From: Nymphaea colorata
Lineage: Eukaryota > Streptophyta > Magnoliopsida > Nymphaeales > Nymphaeaceae
Reading direction: 5' to 3'
Length of the DNA stretch: 64,000 nt
Assembly (NCBI RefSeq): GCF_008831285.2
Contig: NC_045140.1
Span: forward strand, 5,621,528-5,685,527
The notes under the pieces are model-generated. The model made no database searches. It saw nothing but the letters and a program-made list of their open reading frames with translations, and was not told the DNA's origin. The first letter of the stretch is position 1; every line of letters begins with the position of its first letter. A program made the translations under genes and the position numbers. Below are positions 58,828 to 64,000 of this stretch, one piece after another.

Positions 58828-60468
58828 GAATGGCAGAGTCCTGGTGGCCGGTTCTGCCGCTTCTGATTGTATCATCATGCACTGCAAACAAAGAGTAAGT
58901 CGTGCAGAATCACAGCTTTCAATAGCCGGCAGCACAAACCAACCACCATGTGAGAAATTTCCCAGCACCGACAATTTTTTTTTCAGGATAATTTTTTTCA
59001 TTTACTGCCTTTAAAAATTTTAAATTTTATAACTAGTACCCATTAACCAGAATTTTCAGACTTCATCGGCCATGTATTCCTTCATTTATAGTCTGGCTTC
59101 CCGCAGATCATTGCCTAAAAACATGAGTCCCAGCTTTCACTTTTTCATCCATTTTAAGTCTGAACTTGATTTGATGCCATTAATGAACATCTCTACTTGC
59201 CAAGGACTTCTCATCCTCCCATACTTTGACTAGATCCATACTTCTTTCCCTGCCCTACAAAAGAATGTGACTGTTGCTTTACTTCTCTTTGCTAACCATT
59301 GAAATTTTAGTCTTTTGATAGTGTTCGGAATTAGTAACACATTGTTACCACTCTATGACTCATGGGACAATAACAAGGTGCTACTGTTGCCAAATAATTT
59401 TAACTATCTCTTATGTTGGGAGTTTACCTTCACACGCTCCATAGAGAAATCAATTTGCTCTAGTCATTGCCAACCGATGAGAGAGATTTTGAGGTTAAGA
59501 AACAAATAAAAGAGGGGCTGGCACTAGCAGCCCAGAGTCTAAACTTTGGAGGGACATAAGGTGGTCATACAGTATACCTTTCAACTTAAGTGTTGTGCAT
59601 GCTAGCTGAAAATATATCACCAGCATTACTCTTACACCAACCAGTTATACTACGCTCCTCATGGTTGAAAGGAATGAAGTTAGCGATACCAAAAAAGATG
59701 ATGTAACAAGGCCACGAACCAATTGGGCATAACATAATAGTTTTTCTTTGAAAAAGAAAGATCCAGATCCAGAAAATAGAGATGGGTCACACTTTTCCCA
59801 AATCTAGCCTAGATTCAAGAAGAACTTAGGCATTTTTAATTCACCTTTTAAAAATTTATAAAATTCCAAAAAAAAAAAGAACTGCAAATAATAATACATA
59901 TGACAAATGTTGAAAAGTTTTTTACAAGAAAGAACTTACAAGTCACTACTTTCTTCGGCTTCGATATATGATCACTGCCATTAACCAAGTTATTTTTTTA
60001 TTGGTTAACAGGGTTTTTAGAAGAATCGACCGACCTTAAAATTGATGGAAGCCTTGACTGTTTTCAGAGATTTATATCATTTCAATAAATTGATTGTAAT
60101 AAAATCATTAAAGGTTGATTATTTAGAAGATTATTGCATTAAGCTGATATTTAGTAGTTGCATGTCGCCTTGTTATAGGTAATGAAGCTTTTACAGCTTA
60201 AGCACAGATGTACTAAGGGCAAGTGATATTTCATATCCTGGGCGTAAATTGAGAATAAGGGACCTAGTTGTGTCAACAAAATTATATATATATATATATA
60301 TATTATGGCGTTTTTTATTGATTTAATAATTAACCTGCTAAACATAAATTGAAGTCTGTTTTCAACAATAAATGGCTATGCATATAATATTTTATTATTG
60401 TCTGTTAATCTTTAAGTGTGACTAAGGAAAAAAAGAACCATCTTAACACATTATAAAGTGAATACATG
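58828..60468. other. Intergenic, nothing recognised
   Basis: AT-rich with a short (TA)n at about 60283-60302. Open frames are short and unassignable. Confidence 0.4.
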
Positions 60469-60894
60469 TAGGACAGCACATGGCCAGCTCGAACTTGACT
60501 CAACTCAAAAAATCAAGCTTGAACTCAACTCGAACTCTAATCGAGCTCAATATAACAAGCTTGAGCTTGGCTCTTCAATACAATGTTGAGCTCCAACTCT
60601 CTTCATTTAACTCATTTATATTAAACATGTCTTGTTTTTCCTAACTTGTTAAGTCATTTAGTTGCTACTTGTTTAGTTTTTTTTTTCTTCATTATAATTC
60701 AAACTATGTAGTCAAGCTGAGTCGAGTTTAAATGAGTCGAGTTCTTACAACTTGAACTTGATTCATTTAACATTTCAAGCATACATTTGAACTTAAACTC
60801 AACTCGTTTATAAACAAGTCGAGTTCGAGTTAACTTTTGACTAACAAATTCGAGTCAAGCACGAGCTGACTTGACTCAATGTAAAGCAGCCCTA
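60469..60894. mobile_element. hAT-type MITE with GAGCTCAAC-rich arms
   Basis: 426 bp with inverted ends TAGGACAGCACATGGC and AAAGCAGCCCTA, flanked by perfect 8-bp duplications AATACATG (60461-60468 and 60895-60902). The arms are dense in CTCGAACTCAACTCG-type words, the same class as the repeats at 24860-25290 and 34320-34690. No coding capacity. Confidence 0.88.
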
Positions 60895-61664
60895 AATACA
60901 TGTGCTTTTAAGAAAAATGTTTGACTATTTTCGATCCCTAGGATGCCAAGAACACGGCGTCCTGTTCCTACTGCTGAGGGACCGAAAAAAACCAACATAG
61001 CTCCAAGAGGGACGGCGTTTGCCTAAGACACTCCACAATCCATTTGTCTTCTTAGGTTCTTATGATCATAGCCATGTGTTTGATGTGGTTTCTTCTTAAC
61101 GTAAAAAAAAAAAAAAGGGTTCGATGTCCTTTCTAAATGAAATACTCAACTGCAGGACAAATGTATATTTTTTCGTCGTGTTTGAGTTTGTGCTCCTACT
61201 AGGACACGTCGGCATGTATCTGCCCTCATTAGCCTTTAAACTACAAATTTAAAATTAAATGTATGTTCGTCTGAGTGATGTAATATAGCTGGTCGGCCTG
61301 AGTGATGCTTTGTCGAAGTAAATTTGATTTTTACATGTGTTATTTTTTATAACTGCAAATGGTGGCATATACAATATTGAAACTGAATAGTATATTATAT
61401 GATCATCCAAGTTCAAACATAGTTTGACCCTAAAAATGGAAGGCTTCGGCCCCTCGCTCGGGGATTGTCGGATTCTCATCGGAAATTTATATTTATGTTG
61501 CACTAATATATTGGGCTCATATTGGACGGCCGTTAATCAACGCCATCTTTGGAAAACTATCACATACATCATGTTTTATGGCGACAATTTAAAGGCTGAT
61601 GTAATGCCAACAAAACCTCCACTAATTGTTAACATTGAAAACATTTTACTTTTAATTATATACT

Positions 61665-61974
61665 TAAGGTTGGGCACCGGGTCGGGTACCCCATACCCAG
61701 TTCGATCGGGCCCGAAAAAAACATAGCCGGCTGGCCCCATAACGGCCCGAGTTGAACCGACCGGGCTCCATTCTCTCTAATATGTTTTTTAATATTATTT
61801 TTATTATTCTTATTTTTATAATAATATATATTTTAATAATTTTATTTTAACCGGGCCAAGCCAATCTCAGGCTCGGGTTTCGTGTGTAGGGCTGGGCTTG
61901 GGCTGTATGGCCGAGCTATGGCCTTACCCAATCCCGACAATTATTGGGTCAGGCCGGTCCGATGCCCAGCCCTA
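61665..61974. mobile_element. hAT-like MITE with CGGGCC-rich ends
   Basis: Begins TAAGGTTGGGCACCGGGTCG and ends CGATGCCCAGCCCTA (inverted), with a pure A/T centre, the same architecture as 16550-16837. The flanking duplication is not clear. Confidence 0.65.
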
Positions 61975-63042
61975 AATTAAATATGAAGCTAGTTTGAGAA
62001 AGTTGAGAGCTAGTTAATTTCTTATATGCATACATATATACATGCATAAGTAACTTAATTTTTTTTAAAACTTAAAAATCAATATGCTATATGTAACTTT
62101 CTCATGATGAGTTTTGGAATTAATTTAACATCTAAATTAGCCATCAAAAGATTACCAACGATAAATAATTCAACTCATAGATTTTGGACGTGTAGATAAT
62201 TCATTCATACGTCCGGTTATGTCAAAGATGCTTCTAAACAAAATTATAACAAACGTGGATTATAAACGCTAAAAAGTACTCAGTTATATCAAACGCAAAA
62301 AAAAAACACCCAGGTTTTTTGAAAAAAAAGATCTTAAACTAAAAATGACATGTTTGATTAGCATTTCCCCCCTTTTTTTTCACGTTCTTCCCATTTTTCC
62401 TTTTTTTTCATGTTTTTGGTAACCAGATTTTTATTTCACATTTTTTGCATTTTATTTTTAAGATTTTAGCCACCTGTCTTTCGGACCAATTGTGTTGCAA
62501 TTTACTGAAAATTTCTCACTTTTTCGATAAAAAATAATTACCATTTTATGTCCATATAGAAAAAAACGTGAAGCAATATCTAAGCCCATGGTTCGTATAT
62601 ATTCATTAAAAAAAAGGCACTAGGAATCTAAGGTACGCATATATGTGTATCAATTTATTTTTTTTACAAAGCATGCTATTTTTGTCTGTTAACTAACAAA
62701 TTTACAGAAAATATCGAAACAAAAATCATAACGAATGCGGTTAAGACTAACAGTTTGGCAATTTACAACTTAAAAGGATTAAAAGTAGAAGAAGGAAAAA
62801 AAAAAGAAAAAGAAAAAGAAAAAGAGTTCCAGCAACTTCCTTAATGTTGTTACGTCTAACGTTTGTGCTTCGAAGTTGACGTGAAAAAATCTCATATTTA
62901 TATCATTGTGTCTTTTTCGGAAAAGAACTCTATTCGAGAACAATGGTAAGGTCAGGAAGGGTTGGACAAAATTTTGCAGGAGCTTTCATCTCTGTAATGA
63001 CGGTCTGTAGCATTATTTTCTTTTGTTTTAGCTGGATTCAAC
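61975..63042. other. Intergenic, A/T-rich
   Basis: Poly(T)/poly(A) blocks at about 62300-62410 resemble the interior of the GTCACA MITE family but without clear ends. A (GAAAAA)n stretch lies at about 62795-62825. No gene supported. Confidence 0.4.
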
Positions 63043-63066
63043 TCTCTCTCTCTCTCTCTCTCTCTC

Positions 63067-63136
<70 letters not shown>
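63043..63136. repeat. Compound (TC)n-(TA)n microsatellite
   Basis: A TC run (63043-63067) joined by CTACA to about 33 TA units (63071-63136), the longest simple repeat in the window. A second compound CA/TA tract lies at about 63513-63549. Confidence 0.95.
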
Positions 63137-63139
<3 letters not shown>

Positions 63140-63511
63140 GAGCGAATGATGACAGTGAGTACCAAAGTCATTCAATTATTTAATCAAAATCATTATATTT
63201 GATGCAGACGAATAAATAAGAAAAAAAAAGGCAACATCTTTGTTCTTGATTTACTTTTAACTGGATATCATGGTAAATCTAACAAACAGAATGGTCGCCA
63301 TTTAATTTTTTCATATTACTTTTTACTGGTAAATCTAATAATTCAATTCATTTTCAATTAGGTCTTGCTCTAGTCTCTTTGAGGGTTATTATTTTCTTGG
63401 TAGTTCAAGACATGTACTCTCTGTGCTTATGCATTTATAACACAAGACTTTACTACGCTGCGTTGTATACTCATCACCATACATACATACATTGTAGGTC
63501 ACCATTTAATT

Positions 63512-63549
<38 letters not shown>

Positions 63550-63889
63550 AAATCTCGAGCGAATCAATGAAACATACAAGATTCAAATTTTATTTGCGAA
63601 ATCATTTATTAAGAAGCATTGACTGACGCCCACCTCTCAACCCCACAACGCAGTGTGGCAGCCTTTAATCTACTGTCACCTTTATTACGGTTGCCAAACC
63701 CGTCTCATCTCCACTTTCTCCTCAACAACAGAGCCTTCCTGCCTGTCGAAGTGTTCTTACAAGATCTCCGCCATTGTTTTCCTAGAATTCTGCTGAACTC
63801 CAGGACGGATCTTACTTTCATGGAAGCCAGCTTGTGGTTTCCTCTCAAGGCTAGGAGCGCTCCGTCGGTTCTTGTACCTCGTGACTTTT

Positions 63890-64000
63890 GAGAAACAAAA
63901 GAGCTTTGTAGTTGGTTGAATTTTGAGGTTTTTCTTCCTGCGTATTTGCTGATACGTTCATGGAAGAAACATCCAGTTTCTGTCTTTTTCTCCGTACTTC
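63890..64000 (+). other. Possible 5' end of a gene running off the window
   Basis: After a GC-richer block (63610-63890) comes leader-like sequence and an ATG at 63960 opening METS-like codons (MEETSSFCLFLRT) to the window edge. Only 13 codons are visible. The open frame 63619-63891 upstream has no recognised product and may be leader sequence. Speculative. Confidence 0.2.

Noticed and set aside
1-64000. CRISPR array, operon or defence island
   Set aside because: No spaced identical repeats or polycistronic prokaryotic genes; all tandem repeats are two-copy or microsatellites and genes have introns.

Overview
This is nuclear DNA from a flowering plant. The evidence is: plant-type genes split by AT-rich GT-AG introns, plant-specific families (a STOMAGEN/EPFL9 stomatal peptide, a P-class PPR protein, a FAR1-type transposase relic), long AT-rich intergenic DNA, many (TA)n and (TC)n microsatellites, and a dense layer of decayed transposons. 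The sequence does not let me name the species. No organellar, bacterial or viral genes were seen, and no tRNA or rRNA gene was recognised.

Layout. 1-3.9 kb: last eight exons of a plus-strand plastid-type S1-domain RNA-binding protein (SRRP1-like). 5.1-5.95 kb: a complete three-exon EPFL9/STOMAGEN gene. 6-12.2 kb: gene-poor. 12.25-13.39 kb: a minus-strand two-exon dCTP pyrophosphatase (MazG/DCTPP1) gene. 14-33 kb: a transposon graveyard holding several MITEs (hAT- and Tourist-like), a decayed LINE, a CACTA remnant whose end is rich in inverted ACGTCGGTAAAAG-type repeats, a broken FAR1/MULE gene and a SINE. 33.4 kb: an isolated terminal exon on the minus strand. 35.6-40.8 kb: an intact four-exon EMC6 gene. 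52.3-54.8 kb: a minus-strand intronless PPR gene matching Arabidopsis At5g08310. 55-64 kb: intergenic DNA with MITEs and microsatellites, possibly ending at the start of another gene.

The most striking structure is a large inverted duplication. About 5.7 kb containing EMC6 intron 1, exons 2-4 and 3' flank (about 36.2-41.9 kb) reappears in inverse orientation at about 46.4-51.8 kb, with a 4.5-kb LINE/SINE-filled spacer between. The right copy lacks EMC6 exon 1 and has a frameshift in exon 2, so it is a pseudogene. Each arm carries transposon insertions the other lacks, giving an internal record of filled and empty sites.

The genes are ordinary housekeeping or developmental loci (plastid RNA binding, stomatal density signalling, nucleotide-pool sanitation, ER membrane-protein insertion, organelle RNA processing) with no shared pathway. 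I do not see a convincing undescribed multi-gene system. The inverted EMC6 duplication, with its hairpin-forming potential, is the best candidate for follow-up.
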